A stretch of 64,000 nt of DNA from Planctomycetota bacterium (GCA_016793245.1 JAEUHW010000426.1:78084-142083); one strand, 5' to 3'; shown: positions 16,859 through 25,432, numbered from the stretch's first letter. A program made the numbers and translations. Notes: generated by a model not told the origin, from the sequence alone.

Positions 16859-17270
16859 TTAGAAGCGGACTAGCTGCTCGAACTGGTCCAGGGTCGCGAG
16901 CTCGTGCAGGAAGAGACCCAGGTGCTTCCCCGTGTGCCACCACGCCTCGATCGTCGAGGTAGAGAAGTGCACGTCGACCTGCGCGAGCACTCGGCGGATC
17001 CGGCCCTGGGCGATGAGCGCATCGACGATCGCGTTGAAGTTCTCGTTGCCGCCGTCGGCAAGGACCGTAGGAATCTCGGTGGGCGCGAGCACAGAGCCCG
17101 CTTCGTGGAGGAGGGTGAGTACACTCGCGACCTCGAAGCCTGCCGCGAGCCGCCACGCCAGGATGCGGTGCGAGATCTTGTCGAGCACCGCATGCAGGTA
17201 GACCTCGGTTTCATCGACGACGCGGATCTTGGTGGCGCCTCCGCCTCCGCCTCGGACGAGTGCCAAGATG
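16859..17270 (-). pseudogene. Integrase-core (rve) transposase fragment
   Basis: The minus-strand translation has TKIRVVDETEVYLHAVLDKISHRILAWRL in outline (split here for length), then TVLADGGNEN and IEAWWHTGKHLGLFLH. These match the second half of an rve/DDE transposase, including the D of the central block and the E of STSTIEAWW. The start of the domain with the first catalytic Asp is gone, and the frame stops right after LDQFEQLVRF, short of the usual C-terminus. It is truncated at both ends and inactive. Upstream bases to 17522 show only shadows of the GNAT region. Confidence 0.7.
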
Positions 17271-17522
17271 TGCCCGGCGCCGCGGTCGTGCAGCCTTCTG
17301 CGCGCCGTGACGCACGGCGCGCTCGGAACGAAGCGGAAGGTCCGACGAGCGGTTACCCGGCGGCGCCGAGCACGGAGGGCCTGACGCGCGAGGGGCGCGA
17401 TGGTGACACTGGAGAATCGGAGAGCTTCTCGCCGATGATGCGGGGGGAGCGCGGCGTCCGTCCGGAGGTCGCGGCTCCGGTCGAGGTGGGGCTGCCGCTG
17501 GCGGCGCGTTCGGGAGGTCGAG

Positions 17523-18557
17523 ATGGACGGCGTGGTGGCGGGAGGCGCCGAGGATCCCACCCTCGAGATCCGCGAGCTGCGGGCGGGCGAGGAAGCGAGT
17601 CTGCTCGCCTGCTTCAACGAGACCTTCGCCCAGATCGACGTGACCTTCCGGCCGCGCTCGATGGAGACCTGGCGCTGGGCCTTCGAGCGGAACCCCGCGG
17701 GGCGGCGCATCTTCGTCGCGGTGAGCGAGGGGCGGGTGGTCGCGCAGTACGCGTCGCTGCCCGTGCGCATGCTGCTCGACGGCCAGCCGACGCACTTCGG
17801 GCAGATCGTCGACTCGATGGCGCATCCCGGCTATCGGCGCGGGCTGAAGCGGCCCGGGATCTTCGTGCGCACGGCGTTGCCGTTCTTCGATCACTACGGC
17901 GGCGCGGCGAAGGACGTGGTGATGTTCGGCCTCCCGGTGCCGCAGGCCTGGCGCGTCGGGAAGACCTTCCTGCAGTACGAGATGGTGCGCGAGCTCTGCA
18001 CGCTCGAGCGCGACGCGGGAAGCCCGGTCGCGCTGCCGCCGTGCCCGGCCGAGCTCGAGGTGGTGGAGACCGATCGCGTCGGCGACTGGATCGAGAACCT
18101 CTGGCGCCCGTTCCATCCGTCGCAGCGCTGCCTCGCGGTGCGGGACGAGCGGTACTTCGGCTGGCGCTACTCCGACCACCCGAGCCACCGCTACGTGTTC
18201 GGGATCGCGCGCGCGCGCGGTGGGAGCGATGCCCGCGGGCTCGCGGTCTACCGCCGCGGAACCTTCGCAGGCAAGGACGCCGCGCTGCTGGTCGACTGGA
18301 TGGTGCCGAGCGGCGACCACGCGGCGGGGGCGGCGCTCCTCGCGTGGGCCGCGGGGCGCGCGCAGGCGGAGAACGCGCCGCGCCTCACCGCGCTCTTCCC
18401 GACCTGGGAGCCGTGGTCCGAGCACTTCCAGGACCGCGGCTTCCGCGTGCGCCCGACGATGTACTTCCTGGTCGCGCGGAACTTCGCCAAGGCCTGCGAC
18501 ATGGGCTGGCTCCGCGACCACTGGTACTACACGCTCGGCGACTTCGACCTCGTCTGA
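17523..18557 (+). CDS. GNAT-family N-acetyltransferase-like protein
   Basis: A 344-residue protein starting at ATG 17523 with GGGAGG five bases before it. Residues about 15-130 look like a GNAT fold (LEIRELRAGEEASLL, then GRVVAQYASLPVRM and a PGYRRGLKRPGIF loop that would contact acetyl-CoA). The second half (about 200-344) repeats the pattern with LLVDWMVPSGDHAAGAALL, so it may be a tandem GNAT. Similar two-domain acetyltransferases occur near glycan and peptide genes, but no substrate can be inferred. It precedes the tRNA-His promoter and is probably a single-gene unit. Confidence 0.6.
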   Translation: MDGVVAGGAEDPTLEIRELRAGEEASLLACFNETFAQIDVTFRPRSMETWRWAFERNPAGRRIFVAVSEGRVVAQYASLPVRMLLDGQPTHFGQIVDSMAHPGYRRGLKRPGIFVRTALPFFDHYGGAAKDVVMFGLPVPQAWRVGKTFLQYEMVRELCTLERDAGSPVALPPCPAELEVVETDRVGDWIENLWRPFHPSQRCLAVRDERYFGWRYSDHPSHRYVFGIARARGGSDARGLAVYRRGTFAGKDAALLVDWMVPSGDHAAGAALLAWAAGRAQAENAPRLTALFPTWEPWSEHFQDRGFRVRPTMYFLVARNFAKACDMGWLRDHWYYTLGDFDLV

Positions 18558-18576
18558 ATGCGACCCCGCGGCGCTG

Positions 18577-18605
18577 TTGACGACCCCTCGGCTGGAACGT
18601 AGCCT
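18577..18605 (+). promoter_or_regulatory. Sigma70-type promoter of tRNA-His (possibly also hisS)
   Basis: TTGACG (18577-18582), a 17-base spacer and TAGCCT (18600-18605) end 13 bases before tRNA-His. This is the best -35/-10 pair seen in the window. Transcription could continue through the repeats into hisS. Confidence 0.6.
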
Positions 18606-18618
18606 CTCCGCCCTTCCA

Positions 18619-18692
18619 GCAGGGATAGCTCAGTTGGTTAGAGCACCAGATTGTGGATCTGGGGGTCCCGGGTTCAAGTCCCGGTCCCTGTA
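18619..18692 (+). tRNA. tRNA-His (anticodon GTG), without G-1
   Basis: A 74-base cloverleaf. The acceptor arm is GCAGGGA/TCCCTGT, the D arm GCTC/GAGC, the anticodon stem CCAGA/TCTGG with GTG at 18653-18655, and the T arm CCGGG-TTCAAGT-CCCGG. CCA is not encoded. The base before position 1 is A, position 1 is G facing T72 (G-U), and the discriminator is A73. Ordinary bacterial tRNA-His has an encoded G-1 paired with C73. This variant form is known from a group of alphaproteobacteria with a matching divergent HisRS. hisS follows 264 bases downstream. Confidence 0.95.
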
Positions 18693-18697
18693 ATGCT

Positions 18698-18805
18698 GGC
18701 CCAACGCCTGACGGCGTTGGAGCCGGTAACGCGTCTGCTGGCCCAACGCCTGACGGCGTCGGTGCGGGCTGGCCGGCGCAGCATCCGACGGCGACGGAGC
18801 GAGCG
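18698..18805. repeat. Palindromic repeats after tRNA-His
   Basis: Units start at 18698, 18740 and 18771 (the third degenerate). The first contains CCAACGCC-TGAC-GGCGTTGG and the second a decayed version. They are homologous to the array after tRNA-Sec, with an A-to-G and a T-to-C change that keep the stem paired. The array begins six bases after the tRNA and lies between tRNA-His and hisS. The remaining bases to 18955 show no other gene. Confidence 0.85.
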
Positions 18806-18955
18806 ATCGCTCCGCTGCGCCATGCTTCAGCGAGCCCGATCGCTGCCTCTCGCGGGCGGGTCGGGCTCGAATCATTTTTGGCGCTCGTGTCCGGGAGCTC
18901 CCGGGCCGCGCTCTTGCCTCGCACCTTTGAGGACGCGCCGCAGCGCGCGACGCCC

Positions 18956-20482
18956 GTGAGCCAGAAACCGAAGCAGCCGAAGGTCGAGCCGCGTCTCCTG
19001 CGCGGCTTCCGCGACATCCTTCCCGAGGACCTGATCGCGCGCGATCGCATGATCGGCAAGGTCCGCGAGGTGTTCGAAGCGCACGGCTTCGCTCCTCTCG
19101 CGACGCCGGCGCTCGAGCCGCTCGACGTGCTCGGGCGCACCGACCTCGAGGACGACTCGGGCACCGGCGGCGGGAGCATCTTCCGCGTCGTCGATCCCGA
19201 CGAGCCGGGCGCCTTCTACGGCATGCGCTTCGACATGACCGTGCCGCTCGCGCGCGTCGTCTCGCAGTACCCGGATCTCCCGCGGCCGTTCCGGCGCTAC
19301 GCGGTCGGCCCCGTGTATCGCGTCGACAAGCCCGGCCCGGGGCGCTTCCGCGAGTTCCTGCAGTTCGACTTGGACATCGTCGGCTCCGAGAAGATGGAGG
19401 CCGACGCCGAGATCGTCTCGTGCATGGTGGAGACGTTGCAGGCGCTCGGCCTCGAGCGCTTCAAGGTGCGCGTCAACAACCGGAAGATCCTCTCCGGCGC
19501 GCTCGAGTTCGCGGGCGTTCCCGACGAGCAGCGCGAAGCGAAGGTCGGCGGGCGCAGCGTCACCTACGACGTGCGCTTGGAGACCCTGCGCTCGCTCGAC
19601 AAGTTCGATCGCGTCGGCTTCGACGGCATCGCCGAGCTGCTGGGTGGCGGAAGGCGCGACGAGACCGGCGACTTCAAGTTCGGGGTCGGCCTCGCGGACG
19701 GCTGCATCGAGAAGCTGCTCGCGTTCCTGCGCGTGCCGAATCGCGCGCGCGCCGAGAGCCTGGAGGCGCTGCGCGCGCTGATGGGCGGGAACGCGCTCGC
19801 GAGCGAGGGCATCGCGGAGCTCGCCGAGATCGACGCGGTGCTGAGCGCGCTCGGCGTCGCCGATGCGCACGCCGCCTTCGACATGACCATCGTGCGCGGG
19901 CTCGCGTACTACACCGGCCCCGTGTTCGAGGCCGTGCTGCTCGACGCGCCCGAGTTCGGCTCGGTCTTCTCCGGCGGGCGCTACGACGGCCTCGTGCAGC
20001 GCTTCCAGTCGGCGGAGATCCCCGCGGTCGGGGCGAGCGTCGGCGTCGATCGCCTGCTCGTCGCGCTGCAGCACTTGAAGCTCGTCGAGAAGCGCTCGTC
20101 GCCGACCGAAGTGCTGATCACCGTCATGGATCCCTCGCAGCGGAACCAGTACCTCGCGATGGCCGCGGAGCTCCGCCGCGCCGGCATCGCGACCGAGGTC
20201 TTCCTCGGCGGGCGGAACTTCGGGAAGCAGCTGAAGTACGCCGATCGCCTCGGCATCCCGATCGCGCTCATCGCCGGCGGCGACGAGTTCGCGCGCGGCG
20301 AGGTGGCGCTGAAGGACCTCTGGGCCGGGCGCGAGATCAGCAAGCAGCTCGCGAGCTTCGAGGAGTGGCGCGAGAACCCGACGCAGGTCACGGTCGCGCG
20401 CGCGCGCTTGATCGACGAAGTGCGCGCGATGCGCGAGCGCCAGCGGCACTTCGAGCAGAAGCTGCGGAGCACGCAGGGATGA
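18956..20482 (+). CDS. hisS: Histidyl-tRNA synthetase, divergent (alphaproteobacterial/eukaryote-like) type
   Basis: A 508-residue class II synthetase that charges tRNA-His. Motif 1 region is LLRGFRDILPED; motif 2 includes RRYAVGPVYR and GRFREFLQFDLDIVGS. The histidine motif is VRGLAYYTGPVFEA rather than the common RGLDYYxxTVFE. Motif 3 is AVGASVGVDRL, and an anticodon-binding domain closes the protein (about 400-490). The FLQFDLDIVG loop, which in ordinary bacterial enzymes (HQxGxExxG) contacts G-1/C73, is of the divergent type, fitting the unusual tRNA-His just upstream. GTG 18956 is chosen because family similarity starts soon after it; no clear ribosome-binding site is seen. The stop overlaps hutH (ATGA). 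Confidence 0.93.
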   Translation: MSQKPKQPKVEPRLLRGFRDILPEDLIARDRMIGKVREVFEAHGFAPLATPALEPLDVLGRTDLEDDSGTGGGSIFRVVDPDEPGAFYGMRFDMTVPLARVVSQYPDLPRPFRRYAVGPVYRVDKPGPGRFREFLQFDLDIVGSEKMEADAEIVSCMVETLQALGLERFKVRVNNRKILSGALEFAGVPDEQREAKVGGRSVTYDVRLETLRSLDKFDRVGFDGIAELLGGGRRDETGDFKFGVGLADGCIEKLLAFLRVPNRARAESLEALRALMGGNALASEGIAELAEIDAVLSALGVADAHAAFDMTIVRGLAYYTGPVFEAVLLDAPEFGSVFSGGRYDGLVQRFQSAEIPAVGASVGVDRLLVALQHLKLVEKRSSPTEVLITVMDPSQRNQYLAMAAELRRAGIATEVFLGGRNFGKQLKYADRLGIPIALIAGGDEFARGEVALKDLWAGREISKQLASFEEWRENPTQVTVARARLIDEVRAMRERQRHFEQKLRSTQG

Positions 20483-22242
20483 GCACTCCTTCCAACGCGG
20501 ATCGTTCGTCCGCCCCGGTCGTGCTCGACGGCCGCTCGCTAGCGCTCGCCGATGTCGAGCGCATCGCGTGCGGCGCGCCGCTCGAGCTCGCCGCGGGCTG
20601 GCGCGAGCGCGTCGCGCGCTCGCGCGCGCTCGTCGAGGAGGCCGTGCGCTGCGCTGATGGGCCGGATAAGGAGCTCGTCTACGGCGTCACGACCGGCTTC
20701 GGCAGCTTGAAGGACCGACCGGTCCGCGAGCCCGAGCGGGCCGCACGCATGCAGCGGAACCTCCTGCTCTCGCACGCCGCGGGCACGGGGGCTCCGTTCT
20801 CCGCAGGCATCGTGCGCGTCTCGCTCGCGCTGCGCTTGAACGCGTTCCTGCGCGGGCGCTCCGGTGTGCGAACGGAGCTCGTCGAGTTCCTGCTCGAGCT
20901 CGCGCGGCGCGGCGTCGTGCCGCGCATCCCCGAGCAGGGCTCGCTCGGCGCGAGCGGCGATCTGGCACCACTCGCGCATCTCGGCATCGCCATGCTCGGA
21001 GAGGGCTACTCGCGCCTCGAGACGCGCCGTTTCGCGGCGCTCGACGAAGCGCTCGCACCGGTGCCCGAGAGCGAATGGCGACCCGCGCGCGAGGTGCTCG
21101 CCGAGGTCGGCCTCGGCACGCTCGAGCTCTCGTTCAAGGAAGGGCTCGCGATCACGAACGGCACGACGGTCACCACCGCGCTCGCCGCGACCGCGTGGTG
21201 CCGCGCGCGCCGCGTGCTGCAACACGCCGATCTCTGCGGGGCGATGACGCTGGAGGCGTGCACGGGCCGCTCGCGCGCGTTCGATCCCAAGATCCACGCC
21301 GAGCGCGGCCAGCCGGGACAAGAGCGCTCCGCGCGCAACGTGCTGGCGCTCTGCGAAGGCTCGACCTTGCTCGATCGCACGAACGAGCTCCAGGACAGCT
21401 ACAGCTTGCGTTGCATGCCGCAGGTGCACGGCGCGAGCCAGGATGCGCTCGAGCACGCGGGCCGCGTGCTGGCGCGCGAGCTGAACGCCGCGACCGATAA
21501 CCCGCTCTTCTTCTGCGAGGACGGCGACGAGGCACCCGTCGACGTGCGCGCCGGCCGCAACCACGAGCGCTTGCACGCGTACTCGGGCGGGAACTTCCAC
21601 GCGCAGCCCGTGGCGCTCGTCGCGGACTATCTGAAGCTCGCGGTCGCCGAGCTCGGCTCGATCGCCGAGCGGCGCATCCAGAAGCTGCTCGACCCGCATC
21701 ACAACGCGGGCCTGCCGCCGTATCTGATCGCGAAGGAGCCCGGCATGAACTCCGGGCTCATGATCGCGCAGTACACTGCCGCCGCGCTGGTGAGCGAGAA
21801 CAAGGTGCTCGCGCATCCCGCGAGCGCGGACTCGATCCCGACCTCGGCGAACATCGAGGACCACGTGAGCATGGGGCCGATCGCGGCGCGGCATCTGCAC
21901 CGCGTGATCGACCACGTCGAGCGCGTGCTCGCGATCGAAGCGCTCGTCGCGGCGCAGGCGTTGGATTTCCGCACGGGCGCGCTGCCGTGCGACGCGGCGC
22001 CGGCGCTGGTTCAAGGCCAGCCGGGGCGCGGGGTGGCGGCGCTCCTCGCCACCGTGCGCGACGCGAGCCGCGGCGGCGTTCCCGCCATGGTGGAGGATCG
22101 CGTGCTCTCGACGGACATCGAAGCGGTGCGCCAGCTGCTCGTGCGCGATCGACTCCGCGCCGCCGCCCTCCGAGCGGGAGCGCCGGATCCTCAAGTGCTG
22201 CCGCGCGAGGCGCCGTTCGCCGCGGCGGAGCGACCGCGGTGA
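20479..22242 (+). CDS. hutH: Histidine ammonia-lyase
   Basis: A 587-residue member of the MIO aromatic amino acid lyase family that deaminates histidine to urocanate. The self-forming MIO cofactor comes from A158-S159-G160 in GSLGASGDLAPL. The catalytic tyrosine region is VYGVTTGFGS. LLLSHAAGTG carries the Ser-His pair typical of histidine-specific members, arguing against phenylalanine or tyrosine lyase. It is about 75 residues longer than a typical HutH. The start overlaps hisS, and the stop overlaps hisZ (GTGA). Other hut genes are not present, so urocanate breakdown is encoded elsewhere or absent. Confidence 0.92.
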   Translation: MSTPSNADRSSAPVVLDGRSLALADVERIACGAPLELAAGWRERVARSRALVEEAVRCADGPDKELVYGVTTGFGSLKDRPVREPERAARMQRNLLLSHAAGTGAPFSAGIVRVSLALRLNAFLRGRSGVRTELVEFLLELARRGVVPRIPEQGSLGASGDLAPLAHLGIAMLGEGYSRLETRRFAALDEALAPVPESEWRPAREVLAEVGLGTLELSFKEGLAITNGTTVTTALAATAWCRARRVLQHADLCGAMTLEACTGRSRAFDPKIHAERGQPGQERSARNVLALCEGSTLLDRTNELQDSYSLRCMPQVHGASQDALEHAGRVLARELNAATDNPLFFCEDGDEAPVDVRAGRNHERLHAYSGGNFHAQPVALVADYLKLAVAELGSIAERRIQKLLDPHHNAGLPPYLIAKEPGMNSGLMIAQYTAAALVSENKVLAHPASADSIPTSANIEDHVSMGPIAARHLHRVIDHVERVLAIEALVAAQALDFRTGALPCDAAPALVQGQPGRGVAALLATVRDASRGGVPAMVEDRVLSTDIEAVRQLLVRDRLRAAALRAGAPDPQVLPREAPFAAAERPR

Positions 22243-23222
22243 ACGACGCGCGCTCGATCCTCGGCGAGCACTTGAGCTTGCCCTACGGTGTGAAGGACGT
22301 GCTCGGAGGCGAGCTCGTGCGGCGCCGCCGCGTGGAGCGCGTGCTCGAGCAGTGTTTCGAGGAAGCCGGCTGCACGCCGATCCAGACGCCGACCTTCGAG
22401 CACTACGAGGTTTTCGCGCGCGGAGCTTCCCCGCAGGCGCTGCGCCGCGCATACCGCTTCTCCGACGGCGACGAGGACTTGGTGCTGCGTCCCGATCCGA
22501 CCTCGGCCGTGGCGCGCGTCGTCGCCACGGCGCTCCGCGACGAGCCGCTGCCGCTGCGCTTGGCCTACGTGTGCCCCGTGTTCCGGCGCGAAGAACCCCA
22601 CGGCGGGCACTTCCGCGAGTTCCACCAGGCGGGGATCGAGTGGATCGGCGAGCGCGGGACCGACGTCGAGGTCGCCGTGCTCGATCTCGCGCTGCGCTGC
22701 CTGGAGCGCATCGGCGTCTCGCGCGCGCTGGTGCAGCTCGGCTCTTCGGCCGTGCCGCGCGCGCTGTTCGGCCCGCGGCTCGAGGGACCGCACGGTCAGC
22801 GCCTCCTCGCCGCGCTCGATCGCCGCTCGGCGCCCGCGCTCGACGAGCTCGAGCGCGACGGCGCGCTGGATCGAGCGGCGCTCCGCGACGCGCGGACCCT
22901 CCTCGAGCTCAGCGGGGGTGTCGAGGTCTTCGAGGCGGCGCGCGAGCTCCAGGGCTACGCGGCGGCCCGCGCCGCGCTCGACCATCTCGAGCTGGTCTTC
23001 CGCTCGCTGCCCGCGAGCCGCGCGCGCATCGACCTCTGCGCCACCCTGGCGATGGAGTATTACACCGGGCTCATCTTCCGCGTGTACGCTCCCGGTCAGG
23101 GCTTCGAACTGGGAGGCGGCGGTCGCTATGATCGCCTCCTCGCGCGCTTCGGCCGCGATCTGCCCGCCGTCGGCTTCGGCCTCGAGATCGAGCGCCTGCT
23201 GCCCGTGGCGCACCTGCCCTGA
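22239..23222 (+). CDS. hisZ: ATP phosphoribosyltransferase regulatory subunit (HisRS-like paralogue)
   Basis: A 327-residue protein with the HisRS catalytic fold but no anticodon-binding domain. The start LPYGVKDVLGGELVRRR, the motif-2-like FRREEPHGGHFREFHQAG and the late YYTGLIFRVYAPGQGFELGG match HisZ. HisZ binds the short form of HisG and makes it sensitive to histidine. The GTG start overlaps the hutH stop. hisG is not in the window. The alternative, a second HisRS, is less likely because the His-binding and anticodon parts are incomplete. Confidence 0.85.
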   Translation: MNDARSILGEHLSLPYGVKDVLGGELVRRRRVERVLEQCFEEAGCTPIQTPTFEHYEVFARGASPQALRRAYRFSDGDEDLVLRPDPTSAVARVVATALRDEPLPLRLAYVCPVFRREEPHGGHFREFHQAGIEWIGERGTDVEVAVLDLALRCLERIGVSRALVQLGSSAVPRALFGPRLEGPHGQRLLAALDRRSAPALDELERDGALDRAALRDARTLLELSGGVEVFEAARELQGYAAARAALDHLELVFRSLPASRARIDLCATLAMEYYTGLIFRVYAPGQGFELGGGGRYDRLLARFGRDLPAVGFGLEIERLLPVAHLP

Positions 23223-23231
23223 AGGGGACTC

Positions 23232-24803
23232 ATGCGACCAAGTGCGATGAAGCGAGTCTCGGCGCGGCTCTCTCTCTTTCTCCCTGCCTCTCGTTCTCTT
23301 TCTCTCGTGCTCTCGATCGGTGGCGCGCTCGCGCTCTTCGCCGGCTGCGGCGCGACCGATGTCCTGCGTCCGCTGACGCCGGAGCAGCGGTTCCACGCCG
23401 GCCTCGCGGCGGCGGGCGATCCGGGCTCCATCTCGGGGATCCGCACGGCGCGCACTTGGGGCGTCCTGCGGCGGCCGGGCCACGACGACATCCTGCTCTT
23501 CGACGAGATCCAGGTCGTGCCGCACCGCGCGGTCGTGCGCCTGCAGCAGGGCGAGCAGGTCTGGATCGGAGAGTCGGACGCCGAGAGGCAGCGCTGGAAG
23601 CACAGCCGCGATGGTGGGCTCAGCTTCGCCCCGGTGGAACGCGCCGAAGATCTCCCGCAGCTCGAGGGCGAGCCGGTCTGGGGGCGCGGGATCGACAGCA
23701 GCACGTCGCGCCTCGGTCGCGTCAGCCTGCCGGGATGGTTCCGCATCACGGAGGGGCTCGCCGAGGTCGCGCTGCGCGATCTGCCGTCGCGCGATGGCGA
23801 TGCTCGCGTCGAGGTCGAGCTGCCGCCCCTCGTCGAGGGCGGCGTGATCTCGAAGGCCATCGTGTCCTTCGATGGGCCTACCGGACGCATCACCGGATTC
23901 GAGCGCCGTTTCTCCGCGGAGGGGGCGGAGCACTCGTTGTTCGTCGCGTTCGCCGCGTGGCGCGAGCTCGACGGCATCGTGATGCCCGCGCGCCAGGTGG
24001 TCTCCGTCGACGGCGTCGCGAGGCTCGAGGCCGACATCGAAGGGGCCCGCTTCAACGATTCCTCTTGGCCGGTGTGGGTCGTCGAGCATCGGCCCGAGTG
24101 GACGGCGCCGCCGTTCCCCTGGTATGCGCACGTGCCCGAGCCCTCCGACGATCTCTATCGCGTGCAGGAGGAGATGTTCGGGACCTGGTGGCAACGCGAA
24201 GAGCGCGGCCTCCGCGCCGCCAACTACGACGAGCTCTCCTCGGCGCGCGTCGAAGGCAGCGCCGACGGGGTGCCGTGGAAGCTCTGGGTGAGCGAAGCCG
24301 GCCGCTTCCGCGAGGAACTCGGCGAGCGCGCGGAGATGATCCTCTTCGACGCGAGCGATGCTCCGGCGAAGCGCGTGCGAGGCACCGAGGAGTTGGCACT
24401 CGAGCGCACCGAGTCGGCCGTGCGGAGCTGGCTCTTCCGCGTGCTGCTCGTGCGCCCGCTCGTGCGCGAGAGTCTGAACGCAACTTACGACGCCGATGGG
24501 GCAGTGCGCATGATCGTGCGCCAAGGCGTGCGCGATCGGGTGGATCTCGTCCTGAGCGTCGTGCTCGACGCCGCGCGCGTGCGCTTGCTGCGCGTCGAGG
24601 CTCGGTCGCTCTCCGCGGCCGATGGGCCGCCCTTGCACGCGATCGATCTGCGCTACGACGAGAGCGGCGAGATCGCGGGCTTCACCTGGGAGACGGCGGC
24701 CGGGCTTCGCCGCGTGGACATCACGCGCCTCGAGCGCGGCGCCGCAGCGCCGCTCGAGGCCTTCCAGAGCGCGGACTGGAACGAAGGCCGTACCCCTCGG
24801 TGA
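23232..24803 (+). CDS. Putative lipoprotein, unknown function
   Basis: A 523-residue protein starting at ATG 23232 with GAAGGGGA just before it. After a basic, serine-rich leader comes a hydrophobic stretch ending GGALALFAGCG, a lipobox with Cys at about residue 37. The mature part is acidic and beta-rich with no motif I recognise; DVLRPLTPEQRFHAGL and WFRITEGLAEVALRDL are visible. It starts nine bases after hisZ and overlaps the next lipoprotein by four bases. The operon link to histidine genes may only be transcriptional. Confidence 0.7.
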   Translation: MRPSAMKRVSARLSLFLPASRSLSLVLSIGGALALFAGCGATDVLRPLTPEQRFHAGLAAAGDPGSISGIRTARTWGVLRRPGHDDILLFDEIQVVPHRAVVRLQQGEQVWIGESDAERQRWKHSRDGGLSFAPVERAEDLPQLEGEPVWGRGIDSSTSRLGRVSLPGWFRITEGLAEVALRDLPSRDGDARVEVELPPLVEGGVISKAIVSFDGPTGRITGFERRFSAEGAEHSLFVAFAAWRELDGIVMPARQVVSVDGVARLEADIEGARFNDSSWPVWVVEHRPEWTAPPFPWYAHVPEPSDDLYRVQEEMFGTWWQREERGLRAANYDELSSARVEGSADGVPWKLWVSEAGRFREELGERAEMILFDASDAPAKRVRGTEELALERTESAVRSWLFRVLLVRPLVRESLNATYDADGAVRMIVRQGVRDRVDLVLSVVLDAARVRLLRVEARSLSAADGPPLHAIDLRYDESGEIAGFTWETAAGLRRVDITRLERGAAAPLEAFQSADWNEGRTPR

Positions 24804-25327
24804 TCGGCGCGGCGCAGCGTGCGTGGGTGCCGTGCGCCGCGCGGCTCGCGCTCGCGCTCGCGCTCTCGAGTTGCCTCGATCTCGGTGGCGGTCCGAGCTT
24901 CCCCCTGCAGGATCGCGTGGCGGAGAGGGACGGAGCGCTCGCGCTGGTGCGGCGCTCCTCCGACGGGAGCCTCGTCCGGGCGCGCTTCGATTCTCAGGGC
25001 TCCGCGGTCCTCGACCCCGGCTTCGCCGAGCCGCCGTGGAACGAGCGCGAGCTCGAGCTGGTGCTCGCCGCGGCGCTCGGTGGTCCGCTCCTCCGGCGCG
25101 GCGTCACGCTGAGCGTGGATCCGGCGAGCGCCTCACATCTCTTCGCCACGGATGCTCAGGGACGCGTGCTGCGCCTCGAGCTCGATCCCGCGGGCGCGCC
25201 GCGCATCGTCGAGCTCGTCGCCGGTTTTGCGACCTCCTTGCCGCGCCGCTGGACGATCGCGCGTTCCGCGGGCGCGCTCGTGCTCGAAGCGCCGGACGGC
25301 GGCAGGCTGGAATTCGAGCTGCGCTGA
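24800..25327 (+). CDS. Small putative lipoprotein, unknown function
   Basis: A 175-residue protein. The GTG start at 24800 overlaps the preceding stop (GTGA). The leader LALALALSSC gives a lipobox with Cys at about residue 24. The mature part has short beta-type repeats (ALALVRRSSDGSLVRARFD; GRVLRLELDPAGAPRIVEL), suggesting a small sheet protein. No family is recognised. It is the last gene of the hisS-hutH-hisZ run. Confidence 0.6.
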   Translation: MIGAAQRAWVPCAARLALALALSSCLDLGGGPSFPLQDRVAERDGALALVRRSSDGSLVRARFDSQGSAVLDPGFAEPPWNERELELVLAAALGGPLLRRGVTLSVDPASASHLFATDAQGRVLRLELDPAGAPRIVELVAGFATSLPRRWTIARSAGALVLEAPDGGRLEFELR

Positions 25328-25432
25328 GAGCTTCGGGAACCATCGCCGAGCTCGCGGCGCGAAGACCTCTGGGAGCTGGGACGGCACGGATCACAGCGCC
25401 CGCCCTCGGGCTGCGCTGCGCGGCTCTGGGAA

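Noticed and set aside
16859..17270. Active insertion sequence
   Set aside because: The first catalytic Asp block and the C-terminus are missing and no terminal inverted repeats were found.
22239..23222. Second histidyl-tRNA synthetase
   Set aside because: No anticodon-binding domain and an incomplete histidine site; the pattern is that of HisZ.
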